From NCBI GenBank assembly GCA_964454025.1, contig CAYVRP010000012.1, positions 38,358 through 102,357 on the forward strand: 64,000 nucleotides of DNA, read 5' to 3'. This stretch comes from JAFGBI01 sp964454025 (GTDB taxonomy: Bacteria > Myxococcota_A > Polyangia > Polyangiales > Polyangiaceae). The notes under the pieces were generated by a model, which was not told the origin of the DNA, searched no databases, and saw nothing but the letters and a program-made list of their open reading frames with translations. The position numbers were made by a program, and so were the translations under genes. This document shows positions 52,109 through 60,736 of this stretch, piece after piece; position 1 is the first letter of the stretch, and the number at the start of each line of letters is the position of its first letter.

Positions 52109-53122
52109 TCACAGGGCGAGCGACCCGTCGAGCAGCTCCCGGAACGATCGCGGGGTCGCCGGCGACGCGACACCCGTGATCTCCATGGGACGGGCATCGA
52201 GTACGGGACGCTCCACGACCGCCGAGGGCCCCGCGGCGACCGGGGGCAGGGCCGCAGGGACCTCGCGGACGTCGGCCTCACGCGCCCGGTGTCGGACGAG
52301 ATCCTCCGCCGCGGTGGACGGCGCCTCCAGCGAGGAGTCGTAGGCGCCAGGCGAGCCCGTTGGCGGCTCGTGCTCCAGCTCGTCCCGACGCGGAGGCGGG
52401 GGGGTCGGCGCCTCGCTCGCCTGCAGCTCGAGGTCCCCGCCGAGCGGTTCGTCGAGGTCGATCGTCTCCCCGAGCTGCTCGGGCGTGGGGCCTGGTCCCA
52501 GGGGACGCGGCGAGATCTCCTCACCCACCTGGAGCAGATCCCGCGGTGGTGCTCCCTGCGCGGGGATCTGCACGGGCGCCGTGATCTGCCGCCCGGACTC
52601 GGGCGGAGGGGTATGCAGCGGAACTTCGCGATCCTGCTGGAGGTCGGCGGTGGACGCGGTGAGCTTGGTCTGCTCCGGCAGCTTCGGGCGGCGTGATGAC
52701 GAGGGCACCAGCGCCTCGTCGTCGGGCAGGTCGGTCAGAGCGCTCTCCGCCTCCTCGGCGACCTCCGCCTCGATGGTCGCGACCTCCTCCGGGCTCAGAT
52801 CGGTGACGTCGATGAGCTCGCCCGATTCGAGCTCGACGTCCCCGTCGAGCTCGAGCCCGTCCTCGAGCGGAATGACCCCGCTGCGGACCGCAGCGTCCGG
52901 CGCTTCGCGTTCCGCGCGAGCAACCGAGGCCGCCGCGGTGGCCGCCGGGGGTGGCTCGGTGTCCAGATCGACCTCGTCATCGTCGAGGTCCGGAGCTCTC
53001 GCCTGCGCGGGTAGCGCGACGTCTTCGACCGAGGGCGCACCGCGAAGGCGTGGCTTGCGGGCGTTCCTCCGTACCCGCTCGAGCAGCTCGTTCAGCGCGG
53101 CGATCCGTCGCGTCCCGCTCAC
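52109..53122 (-). CDS. Acidic, Pro-rich hypothetical protein
   Basis: A 337-aa protein from a GTG that overlaps the upstream stop (GTGA). The first 25 residues are basic and helical (RRIAALNELLERVRRNARKP). The rest is rich in Asp, Glu and Pro and mostly disordered, with a short helical block (LSPEEVATIEAEVAEEAESAL). A hydrophobic C-terminal helix (FRELLDGSLAL) ends the protein. No domain recognised. The disordered acidic body with a basic end could serve as a linker or scaffold. It forms a two-gene unit with the protein encoded at 53119-53694. Confidence 0.58.
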   Translation of the reverse strand: MSGTRRIAALNELLERVRRNARKPRLRGAPSVEDVALPAQARAPDLDDDEVDLDTEPPPAATAAASVARAEREAPDAAVRSGVIPLEDGLELDGDVELESGELIDVTDLSPEEVATIEAEVAEEAESALTDLPDDEALVPSSSRRPKLPEQTKLTASTADLQQDREVPLHTPPPESGRQITAPVQIPAQGAPPRDLLQVGEEISPRPLGPGPTPEQLGETIDLDEPLGGDLELQASEAPTPPPPRRDELEHEPPTGSPGAYDSSLEAPSTAAEDLVRHRAREADVREVPAALPPVAAGPSAVVERPVLDARPMEITGVASPATPRSFRELLDGSLAL

Positions 53123-53694
53123 GGCCGGCCCTCCGCAGCCAAGCCGCCCTCGTGGAGTCGCCCGAGGACCTCGCCCCAGCCGACGCCGCCGTCGAGCCAA
53201 GCCCTCACCCGCGCGCCGGTGCGCGGGTTGACCACCAGAAGGCGCGCGGCGGGACCGCTCCGACCCAGCAGGACGGCCCGGACGTCGCGCGCGAAGAGGC
53301 GTTGCAGGGCACCCTCGACGACGTAGGCGAGGAGCTCGTCACCGCCGGCCCCCAGGGGAGAACCGGTCACGCTGAAGCCCAGCGCGCGCCCCCACCGCTC
53401 CAGACCGAGCGACCCCAGACCGGTGAGCGCGATCTCCCCGCCGAGGTGCTCGACGACGCCCTCGATCGAGGCTTCCGCCACCTCGCGACCGAGGCGCTCC
53501 GCGACCCGCCGGCCGAACTCGGTGCCCAGGCGACGACCGAAATCGGCGCGGGAGGCCACGGGTACGGCGGCGACGAGGTCCCGCAGCAGATCGGCGGGCA
53601 GCAGCACCCGTGGCGCCGACGCACCGAGCCCCACGACCCCCCGGGCGAAGTCGAATTCGACCGTGTGGGATGGATTGAAGCGGGGTTCTCCCAT
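53119..53694 (-). CDS. Hypothetical alpha/beta protein
   Basis: A 191-aa protein. The ATG at 53694 has GAGAGG 5 bases upstream, better than any upstream start. The sequence begins MGEPRFNPSHTVEFDFARG and then alternates helix and strand (RRLGTEFGRRVAERLG, EGVVEHLGGEIALTGLGSLG, AYVVEGALQRLFARD, RLLVVNPRTGARV). The pattern recalls V4R/heterodimeric ligand-binding domains, but no Cys-His cluster is seen. Function unknown. It couples to the acidic gene downstream and is divergent from the exported gene at 53837. Confidence 0.58.
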   Translation of the reverse strand: MGEPRFNPSHTVEFDFARGVVGLGASAPRVLLPADLLRDLVAAVPVASRADFGRRLGTEFGRRVAERLGREVAEASIEGVVEHLGGEIALTGLGSLGLERWGRALGFSVTGSPLGAGGDELLAYVVEGALQRLFARDVRAVLLGRSGPAARLLVVNPRTGARVRAWLDGGVGWGEVLGRLHEGGLAAEGRP

Positions 53695-53836
53695 GCGACC
53701 TCTCGCAGCGCGTCTCGGCCGAACGTGCGAGAAGTATACGGTGGCTCGGGGCCAACCTGTCAAATGCCGTGGTAGACCCGGCGAGCAGGGGTGGTCGGGC
53801 TGATCCAGGGTACGATGCTCTCCCGGGAAACGAGCC

Positions 53837-55222
53837 TTGAACGCCTCGCACCGTTCGATCGCGCGCGCCGTCCTGCTCATCCTCGCGGCGGCGGTCGGGG
53901 GGTCGCCTGCGCGCGGCCGTCCCGACCACCGGGGGTCGGCGGGCAGCCCAGGATCCGCACAGGAGACCGGGGTCGAGGAGGAGCTACCGACCGGAGCGCC
54001 GCTGGTGACCGAGCGGCGCCCGGAGGGCTTCGCGCCTCCGGCCTGCTCTTTCCGGCGACCGGTGTGTCTGCATCGGGCGAGCGCGGTCCCCGAGGGCGTG
54101 GCAGCGGTCGCGCTGACGGCGCTCGAGTCGGCCTACGAGCGCCTCGTCCTGGCGCTGCGGCTACCGGCACCCGAGCGAGACCGCGGGCGCGGGGGGACGG
54201 ACGGGCTCGATCTGTACCTGTTCCCGCCCGAGCCTACCACCCGCGGCGAGGTCGAGCTCGCGCTGGATCCCCTCGATCCCTGGGGGTTCGATCGCGCGAG
54301 CGGCGGCTGCAGGGCCGTGGCGACGACCGCAGCGGATCTCGCGCGCACGGCCACCTTGTGCGTGGGCGAGGCCATCGCAGCGCGGCTCGATCCGGCCGCG
54401 ACACCGCGCCTGCGCCGCGCCTACGCCCTGCACCTCTGGCTCGCGACGGGAGCGCCGACCGGCGCCGATCTGGCAGCCATCGAGGACGCGCAGGTCGAAC
54501 CGGAGCGGGCGGTGGCGAGCCGCGACCGGGGCCCCGGGACGGCGGGAGCCGCGCTCCTCCTGGAACACCTGGACGCGACTCGCGCGGGGAGCGGTCCGGG
54601 CGCACTCGCAACCGGTCTGCTGGCGGCGGCGGCCAGCGACACGAAGCCCGAAGCGCTGACGTGGCACGACGAGCCCGACGTGTTCGACGTGCTGCGCCAC
54701 TCGCTCGGCGCCAGTCCGGCGGAGATGGCGCGGCTCCTCGGGGGCTTCGCGGTAGCGCGTGGCTTCCTCGGCAGCCGTGACGATCGCACCCACTTCCCTC
54801 GGCTCGCGTCCTTGGGCGACGCGGGTCGGATCCGCTTCGACAGGTCGCTGCTCCTGTCCACCCTGCCGCGGCGGATCGCAACGACGCGGCCGATCGAGCC
54901 GACCGGATCGGTCTATGTCTGGATCGAGCTCGACGAGGTCCTGGCGCATCACCGGCTCGGCTTCGAGGCGGAGTGGGAACCGCCGGCCACGTTCCAGTGG
55001 TCGCTGGTAAGGGTCGGCGCCGACGGCCGAGAACTGTCCCGCGTCTCGGCACCCTACCAGGAGCGAGCGACGAAAGCGGTGCAGCGCCTCGACGATCTGG
55101 CGGGCGCCGCAGCGGTGGTCATCGTGGGAACGAACCTCGGCGGCGGCCCGGGGCGACCCCACGACCCCGATCTCTCACCCCTGGTGCCGAGCGGCTGCAC
55201 CGTCTACGTAACCCCGCTCTAG
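53837..55222 (+). CDS. Exported protein of unknown function
   Basis: A 461-aa protein from a TTG start. A signal peptide ends near residue 27 (GGSPARG). An Ala/Glu/Pro stretch follows, with two Cys residues at about 70-80 (PPACSFRRPVCLH). The body is helical with some strands (LDLYLFPPEPTTRGEVEL, SVYVWIELDEVLAHHRLGFE), and the C-terminus ends in strands with one Cys (GCTVYVTPL). Segments around TATLCVGEAIAARLD could be a degenerate peptidase helix, but there is no HExxH. Its 3' end overlaps the convergent subtilase by 4 bases. Confidence 0.6.
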   Translation: MNASHRSIARAVLLILAAAVGGSPARGRPDHRGSAGSPGSAQETGVEEELPTGAPLVTERRPEGFAPPACSFRRPVCLHRASAVPEGVAAVALTALESAYERLVLALRLPAPERDRGRGGTDGLDLYLFPPEPTTRGEVELALDPLDPWGFDRASGGCRAVATTAADLARTATLCVGEAIAARLDPAATPRLRRAYALHLWLATGAPTGADLAAIEDAQVEPERAVASRDRGPGTAGAALLLEHLDATRAGSGPGALATGLLAAAASDTKPEALTWHDEPDVFDVLRHSLGASPAEMARLLGGFAVARGFLGSRDDRTHFPRLASLGDAGRIRFDRSLLLSTLPRRIATTRPIEPTGSVYVWIELDEVLAHHRLGFEAEWEPPATFQWSLVRVGADGRELSRVSAPYQERATKAVQRLDDLAGAAAVVIVGTNLGGGPGRPHDPDLSPLVPSGCTVYVTPL

Positions 55223-57690
55223 GCCGCGCCCGCCGCGGATCGACGGCGCGCTCCCTCATGGCGGCGCCTGCGCGCCGTCGTGACAATCCCGATCGCCACC
55301 AGCGCCGCAGCGCCACCGGTGGGGTGCCGGGCGTCATCCGCGCCCAGCGCGCAACCCCCGCGCGCCGCCGCGACCCCGACCGCCAAGTGCCGGTCAACCG
55401 CGATGGGGACGGAGGCCGTGACGAGCTGCGCGCCGTCGAGGCGCACCGCCACGGTGAGCGTTCGCCCCCCGGTCCCCGGCCACGCCTTCACGGTGAAGGC
55501 GTAGGTCCCCGGCGCGCGCCGGACGAGCGGCTCGACGAGCTGACCATTCGTCACCGAGAGCGTGAGCCGCGGGGGCCGTGCCCCGTCCGCCGGTTTGCCG
55601 TCCGAGGTGCGGAGCTGTACGAGCCCGCCCAGACGCTCGTCACCACCCGGTCGGGCGAAGGCGTCCGCGAGCAGCACGCGGCTCGCGGAGCCCACCGGCT
55701 CTCGGTCGAGTTCGGCGCCGCCCGCGAGCGCAGCGAGCGAGCGCGTGACGTCGAGCCGACCTGCCCCGGCGCGGGCCGCACCCATCGTCGCTGGGAGCGC
55801 CTCGGCGCCGGCCTGCAGCAGCCCGAGCAGCTCCCGCTGATCGAGCGTCGGGTCCTGCTCCAGGAGGAGCGCGCCCGCGCCGGCCACCATCGGCGCCGCC
55901 ATCGAAGTGCCGCTCGCCACTCCGTGGTGTTCGTCGACGACATGGCAGTACTCGACGGCACAATGGGCCGGGTCGGCAAAGATGCCCCCACCGCCGTTGC
56001 GGCGTGGATCCGCGCCGGGCGACATGGCGCCGATCACGAAGGCCCCTGGGGCGACGAGGTCCGGCTTCAGGTGTCCGTTCGCGGTCGGTCCGGCGGCGCT
56101 GAAGGGGGCGACGGCGCCCACCAGATCGGAAAAGGCAACGTCGGTACCGTCGGCCGCGTGCCATGCGCTGCGGTTCACGGTCGCACCTACGGCGATGAGA
56201 TCGGGGTGGGTGCCCGGGAGGTTGACCGTCGCGCGCGCGGAAGCTCCGGCGAAGAGCCCGCCCGGGGCACCGCTGACGAGCATCGCCCCGGCGCTCTGTA
56301 CCCAGAGGCGGGCGGTCCCTCGTCCCCGCAAGCGAATCCCGAACACCGGGGCGGCCGACCACGCACCGTGCACGATGAGCGCCGCTGCGTCGGCGCCCAC
56401 GACGGCGTCCTCGCGGTGCGCGGGCTCGTTCACGATGGTGAGCTCGAGCCCCGCGTCCAGCCAGGTTTCCGAGCGACCGCGCGGGACCGGCTCGATCCAC
56501 TCTCCGTCCCTGTGGTCGAGGCCCACCGCGACTTCGTCCTGGGGCCGGACGCCGATCCAGACGAAGAGCGAGCCCTCGACCCTCGGCGCCGGGCTCGGGG
56601 TGAGCAGCGGCACCACCGCGTCGGCGCCCTCGAGAACCCTGACCTCGGTGTGAATCCCGAAGGGACCTGGGTACGCGCTCGCAGGATCGTCGAAGGTGGT
56701 CGCGCCATTGCCGGCGGCCACGACGAGCGCGCGGCCAGGGTATTCCGGCCCGACGAGGGCGGCGAGCGCGAGCTCGAGCGGGGAGGTCCCGTCGTGCGCT
56801 CCGAAGTCGGTGCCGAGGCTCAGGTTCACCACGGCCGGCATCGACAGGGCTTCCGCCTGCTCGAAGACGAAGCGAACCGCGCGCAACACGTCCGTCTCCG
56901 CGATCGATCCGTCAGCGCGCTGAATGCGAACGGCGATGAGAGTGGACTCGGGCGCGACCCCGAGGTAGGGGCAGCCGGGCGAGGCGCGACCGCTACCAGC
57001 AGCGAGCGACGCCACGAGGGTGCCGTGTCCGACAGGATCCAGGGGATACGAGCCAGCCATCTCGGCCAGATAGAGCTCGAGGTCCTCCCGCGCGTAGATC
57101 GCGCAGCCTGTCCGGGGATCGCAGTACTCCGCCTCGAGCGTGGGCGACGCCCCGGACGGCGCCGAGAAGTCGACGTAGTAGGCGGTCCGGAGCTCGCCAT
57201 CCGGGCCTCGGAGGTCGACATGCCCGGGGTCAATCGCCGTGTCGATGATCCCGACGACCACCCCGCGGCCGGTGTTGGCGCCCGAAGAACGCCCGGGTTC
57301 GACCGAAATCCAGCCGCTAGCGCGGTCGAGCCGCGGCGCGAGCGGAGGCGACCAGGTGGCCATGAGTCCGGAACTTGCCGCCACCGCGCGCACCTCGGGA
57401 GGGGTGAGCTCGGCCGCGGCCCACCCGGGGCTGACCTCCTGGAGCCCGGCCGCCGCCAGCGCCGATGAGGTCGCTGCGCGCACGAGCACCGGGAGGCGGG
57501 CTTCCCGAGGGACCAGCGACGGCCGGGGGGCACCGTCTGGTGAGCGCCCGCTGCGCAGGTCGCGCGGCGACTCGAGCGCATCGAGCAGGGCCTGTGCGTC
57601 CACCTGGGCCTGGGCAGCTCCGGTCCAGGAGAGTCCTGCCGCCAGGACGGCGGAAACCCGACGGAGGAGAGCACTCGAACGGCAACGCAC
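55219..57690 (-). CDS. Subtilisin-like serine peptidase (S8) with MYXO-CTERM-like tail
   Basis: An 823-aa protein from a GTG start with a signal peptide (cleavage AAQA near residue 28). The catalytic triad is intact: Asp150 in GIIDTAIDPGH, His222 in GHGTLVAS, Ser596 in ASGTSMAAP, plus VVAAGNGA for the oxyanion Asn. Between the Asn region and the Ser is a large insert (about 355-495) that may be a PA-like or lectin-like module. After the peptidase there is a beta-domain (690-770). The end reads GGCALGADDARH, a hydrophobic stretch and RRRR, a MYXO-CTERM-like tail. It is expected on the cell surface. It follows a TlpA-like lipoprotein gene by 3 bases. Confidence 0.9.
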   Translation of the reverse strand: MRCRSSALLRRVSAVLAAGLSWTGAAQAQVDAQALLDALESPRDLRSGRSPDGAPRPSLVPREARLPVLVRAATSSALAAAGLQEVSPGWAAAELTPPEVRAVAASSGLMATWSPPLAPRLDRASGWISVEPGRSSGANTGRGVVVGIIDTAIDPGHVDLRGPDGELRTAYYVDFSAPSGASPTLEAEYCDPRTGCAIYAREDLELYLAEMAGSYPLDPVGHGTLVASLAAGSGRASPGCPYLGVAPESTLIAVRIQRADGSIAETDVLRAVRFVFEQAEALSMPAVVNLSLGTDFGAHDGTSPLELALAALVGPEYPGRALVVAAGNGATTFDDPASAYPGPFGIHTEVRVLEGADAVVPLLTPSPAPRVEGSLFVWIGVRPQDEVAVGLDHRDGEWIEPVPRGRSETWLDAGLELTIVNEPAHREDAVVGADAAALIVHGAWSAAPVFGIRLRGRGTARLWVQSAGAMLVSGAPGGLFAGASARATVNLPGTHPDLIAVGATVNRSAWHAADGTDVAFSDLVGAVAPFSAAGPTANGHLKPDLVAPGAFVIGAMSPGADPRRNGGGGIFADPAHCAVEYCHVVDEHHGVASGTSMAAPMVAGAGALLLEQDPTLDQRELLGLLQAGAEALPATMGAARAGAGRLDVTRSLAALAGGAELDREPVGSASRVLLADAFARPGGDERLGGLVQLRTSDGKPADGARPPRLTLSVTNGQLVEPLVRRAPGTYAFTVKAWPGTGGRTLTVAVRLDGAQLVTASVPIAVDRHLAVGVAAARGGCALGADDARHPTGGAAALVAIGIVTTARRRRHEGARRRSAAGAA

Positions 57691-57693
57691 GGA

Positions 57694-58605
57694 TCACGGC
57701 CCTGGGGGCGCGGATTGTCGCAGGATGCCCTCTGCGTGGGCCAGCAGGGCTGCCAGCGCCGGGGCGTCGTAGCCCACGAGCACGTCGCGGACGATGCCCT
57801 GCCGGTCGATGAGGAAGAGCGTGGGCAGCGCGAAGGCGCGGTAGCGGACCGTGGTCGTGCCGGACTCGTCCGCGAGCACCGGATAGCCGATGCCGAGCTC
57901 CTGGGTTCCGACCACCGCCTCTTGCACCCCCTCGGTGGTGATGCCGAGCACGAGGCCCCCGTCCGCGACGAAGGTTTGGTGCCAAGATGTCAGCTCTGGC
58001 GCGATGACGCGACAGACGGCGCACCACGGGGCCCAGAATTCGACCACGACAACGCGGTTCCGATAGGCGCCGAGGCTGACCGCCATGGGTGCTCCGACGG
58101 GCTCGAGCGGACCGAAGGGGGGCGCCGGTCGCCCCACGAACTCACGGCGCATGAGCTCGTCGTCATCGGGCCGTGGTACGAGCTCGGTGGCGACCAGGCG
58201 TGGCTCACCGCGCCGCAGCAGCGCGATCCCCACGCGCGCACCCGCGCCCAGCTCTCGAACGACGTCGGCCAAGTCGGCCGGGGCGCGAACCTCCTCGCCG
58301 TCGATCCGCGTGACGACGTCACCGGCTTGGATCCCGGCCTCCTCCGCTGGCGAGCCTGCGAAGACCGAGCGCACCTCGACCCCCCGCCCAAGCGGATCCA
58401 CCGCCAGCTCCAGGCCCAACCACCCGGCAGCCAGGGGTGCTGGTGCACCGAGCCGCGGGCGCTCGAGCGACGGGGCCTCCAGGCTACCTGACGGGACCGC
58501 GCGGGGATGGGCCTCCGCGACGTGCAACCTCCCTCTGTTCCCGCCGCAGGCGCTCGCCAACAGGGCAGCCGCTGTGAGTAGCCCGCTCAAGAACCGGTGA
58601 TTCAC
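57694..58605 (-). CDS. Lipoprotein with PDZ and TlpA-like thioredoxin domains
   Basis: A 303-aa protein from a GTG start. The lipobox is LLASAC (Cys20). A PDZ domain lies at about 60-145 (GVEVRSVFAGSPAEEAGIQA, GDVVTRIDG). A thioredoxin fold follows (about 160-300) with the redox pair WAPWCAVC (Cys195, Cys198) and a late ALPTLFLIDRQG, the cis-Pro loop of TlpA/ResA-type proteins. It should act at the envelope as a thiol-disulphide reductase, with the PDZ part binding a partner or a C-terminus. The 3-base distance to the subtilase suggests it may help that Cys-containing enzyme fold, which is inference. There is no good ribosome-binding site. Confidence 0.8.
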   Translation of the reverse strand: MNHRFLSGLLTAAALLASACGGNRGRLHVAEAHPRAVPSGSLEAPSLERPRLGAPAPLAAGWLGLELAVDPLGRGVEVRSVFAGSPAEEAGIQAGDVVTRIDGEEVRAPADLADVVRELGAGARVGIALLRRGEPRLVATELVPRPDDDELMRREFVGRPAPPFGPLEPVGAPMAVSLGAYRNRVVVVEFWAPWCAVCRVIAPELTSWHQTFVADGGLVLGITTEGVQEAVVGTQELGIGYPVLADESGTTTVRYRAFALPTLFLIDRQGIVRDVLVGYDAPALAALLAHAEGILRQSAPPGP

Positions 58606-58625
58606 TGGGAGGGTGGTACCATGCC

Positions 58626-59258
58626 GTGGTGTCGCGCGCCGGGTTGCCGGTCCTGTGCGCCCTGGTCGGGCTGGTCGCGTGCCGTAGGGCACCCGAGGGG
58701 CATCCGCCGTCGCCGGTTGTTCCGGGTTCTGCCCGTGCGCCGTCACCCCCTCCCGTGCTCTGGGACCGGTTCGAGGAGGCTCAGAGCTGGCCCGCGGCCA
58801 TGGCAGAGTGGGCTCCTTCGGCCGGTCACGGACTCGGAGATTGGTCGGTGCAAGTTCGCGCGGAGCCCCCGGTCGCCGCTCTCTACAGCAACCTCGGCGG
58901 GGGGAGCGCGTTCGCACCCGGTAGCGTCCTGGTGGCTTTCCACCGGACGGCGAGCGGCGAGCCCGGGCCGATCTTCGCCATGACCAGAAGGCTCGTCGGT
59001 GGCTGGAGCTTCTTGGCGATCGACCCGAGCGGCCGCCTCGATCCGAACGCTGACCTCGAGCTATGCGCGCGGTGCCATGCAGAAGCCCCCTTCGATGGGC
59101 TGTTCGGCGTCCGTCCGTCACCAGGAGGGCCCGTCCCGCGGCCCGCGGCTGCGTCAAGCAGCGCGGTCCCGACGATGACGGCCAGTCTCTCGTCCGGTTC
59201 CGCAGCAGCCGCGGCCGCGCCCCCGGCCCCCGCTGCTTCAGACGCTCCGCTCCGCTGA
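58626..59258 (+). CDS. Cytochrome P460-like c-type lipoprotein
   Basis: A 210-aa protein. Lipobox LVAC (Cys19). The middle part resembles cytochrome P460: ALYSNLGGGSAFAPGSVLVAFHR, then WSFLAIDPSG, and a single haem-binding CARCH (147-151) followed by EAPFDGLFG, the CxxCH...D-x-x-F pattern of the family. The C-terminal 50 residues are Ala/Ser/Pro-rich. P460-family proteins bind an unusual haem and handle hydroxylamine or nitric oxide in some bacteria; the redox role here is unknown. It is divergent from the TlpA-like gene, with only 20 bases between. Confidence 0.7.
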   Translation: MVSRAGLPVLCALVGLVACRRAPEGHPPSPVVPGSARAPSPPPVLWDRFEEAQSWPAAMAEWAPSAGHGLGDWSVQVRAEPPVAALYSNLGGGSAFAPGSVLVAFHRTASGEPGPIFAMTRRLVGGWSFLAIDPSGRLDPNADLELCARCHAEAPFDGLFGVRPSPGGPVPRPAAASSSAVPTMTASLSSGSAAAAAAPPAPAASDAPLR

Positions 59259-59818
59259 GAGGCAGACGCGACTTGAAGCCCTGATACCGCGAAACCCGGC
59301 GGGGCGGGCCCAGCCGGGTTCGGGAAAGTGCGGTAGTCTGAAGTGCTCAAGCGGCTCGGGCGCAGACCCTGGAGCTTCAGGGCGCGGCGCTCACGTTCCA
59401 ATCCAAGCAATTGAATGAAGCGGAGAAGAAAGGACGAAGAAGGAAGCCAAGCCCCTGAAGCACGCCCCCAGCCCGGGGCGCCAAGCGGATGCCGGGCATC
59501 AAGCAGGGTTCGTGCCAGTTTGGCAAGGAAACGCGGGAAGTGATGGCGTTGGCGGGGAAATTTGGGCCTTTTCTGCGCGAGCGGATCGGTCGCCCGCTGG
59601 CGGTCAGCCGATACCGTGGCGGGCATGTCAGGGGTACGCCGATCCCATGAAATGGTTGCATAGCGCCGGGGGTGCCGGATGCCGTGGCCGTTGGAGGCAG
59701 GCAGGAGAAGTCTCTGCCGGGGGTCGTCCGGCCTGCGGTCCCGCCGCGGCGCGGTTGCATCGCGCCCGTTTCTGCCTTGGTTCTCCGACGGCTCATGGTA
59801 TTTGTGCGCGCCCCACCT
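59259..59818. other. Intergenic region with a hairpin, no gene seen
   Basis: About 560 bases of lower GC than the surroundings. A hairpin with an 8-bp stem (AACCCGGC and GCCGGGTT, 59293-59320, 12-base loop) 34 bases after the P460-like stop may terminate that gene. Open frames on both strands lack motifs and ribosome-binding sites. The promoter of the downstream tRNA is expected here. No integrase or attachment-site repeat was found. Confidence 0.5.
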
Positions 59819-59895
59819 GCGCCCGTAGCTCAGCTGGATAGAGCGCCGGTCTACGGAACCGGAAGTCGCAAGTTCGAATCTTGCCGGGCGCGCCA
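59819..59895 (+). tRNA. tRNA-Arg, anticodon ACG
   Basis: A 77-base tRNA folds well: acceptor stem GCGCCCG with CGGGCGC (7 bp), D-arm GCTC...GAGC, anticodon stem CCGGT/ACCGG with loop CTACGGA, T-arm GCAAG/CTTGC with loop TTCGAAT, discriminator G and an encoded CCA. The loop gives anticodon ACG, read as arginine. A34 must be deaminated to inosine by TadA to read CGU, CGC and CGA; the tadA gene lies about 250 bases downstream. The CCA is part of the gene. Confidence 0.97.
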
Positions 59896-60145
59896 ACCGG
59901 CAACATCGGTGAGCATGGCATCCTCAGGGATGATCGCCGCGCCTCGGACAGGGGGAGGGGCTCGCGCGCAGCCGGCCGAGGTTTCGTGGCCGGCGGGCTT
60001 CGGTGGGACACGTCAATCTCGACGTCGAGCAAGGGGAGCATCTCGTCCTCGCTGCGTCGGTGGCGCTCGGGCGCGGGCGCCGAAATCTCGCAGGTGACCT
60101 TGGCGTGTCGGGTGCGGCCCTCGAGCACCACGGAGGCCCGGCGCC

Positions 60146-60625
60146 GTGGTTGAGGCAGCGGGCGTCGACGCGGCATGGATGACGATTGCGCTGGAGGAGG
60201 CGCGGGTCGCCGCCCACGCCGGTGACGTACCGGTGGGGTGTGTCGTCGTGAGCGGGGACGGTGCCGAACTGGCGCGCGGACACAACCGTCGCGAGGCCGA
60301 GCAGGACCCGACGGCACACGCGGAAATCGTGGCGTTGCGGCGCGCGGCCGTCGCGCTCGGTTGCTGGCGGCTCGAGGGCGCGGTCGTCTATGTCACGCTC
60401 GAGCCGTGCCCGATGTGCGCGGGAGCGCTGGTCAACGCGCGGGTGTCGCGGGTGGTGTTCGGGGCCGAGGATCCCAAGGGAGGAGCGCTGGTGAGCCAGT
60501 TCGCGATCGGCACCGACGAGCGCCTCAATCACCGCTTCGACTTCGAGGGAGGCCTGCTCCGTGGCGAATCCGTGGCGATCCTGCAGGCTTTCTTCCGCCG
60601 GCTTCGCGCGGCCGGCGAGCGATGA
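60146..60625 (+). CDS. tadA: tRNA-specific adenosine deaminase
   Basis: A 159-aa protein with the cytidine-deaminase-type zinc site of TadA: HAE (58-60, zinc His and catalytic Glu) and PCPMC (Cys88 and Cys91, zinc ligands). The opening ALEEARVAAHAGDVPVG, with VVV strands and GHNRREAEQDPTAHAE, is typical, as is the end region (DERLNHRFDFEGGLL). TadA makes inosine at position 34 of tRNA-Arg(ACG), the tRNA encoded just upstream. A GTG at 60146 was chosen; an ATG at 60179 would start directly at MTIALEEAR and is also credible. Confidence 0.93.
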   Translation: MVEAAGVDAAWMTIALEEARVAAHAGDVPVGCVVVSGDGAELARGHNRREAEQDPTAHAEIVALRRAAVALGCWRLEGAVVYVTLEPCPMCAGALVNARVSRVVFGAEDPKGGALVSQFAIGTDERLNHRFDFEGGLLRGESVAILQAFFRRLRAAGER

Positions 60626-60736
60626 ACCGCAGCTACCAGGCGAAGGTGCGCCCTCCGGCGGTCCTCCACGAGGTCGGGTCCTGGCGAGGCGCCCTGGGGC
60701 ACTTCGTTCGTGGCAGCGAACGACGCGGTTGTTGCG

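Noticed and set aside
59377..59796. Minus-strand 139-aa frame in the region before the tRNA
   Set aside because: No ribosome-binding site, no motif and composition typical of intergenic DNA. The region was recorded as non-coding.
59819..59895. tRNA-Arg as attachment site of an integrated element
   Set aside because: No integrase gene and no direct repeat of the tRNA 3' end were found in the window, so there is no support for an integrated island here.
59793..60317. Minus-strand frame of 174 aa through the tRNA gene, containing GKIRTCDFRFRRPALYP
   Set aside because: This peptide arises from the antisense of a tRNA and is a well-known false gene call. The tRNA folds perfectly and explains the sequence.
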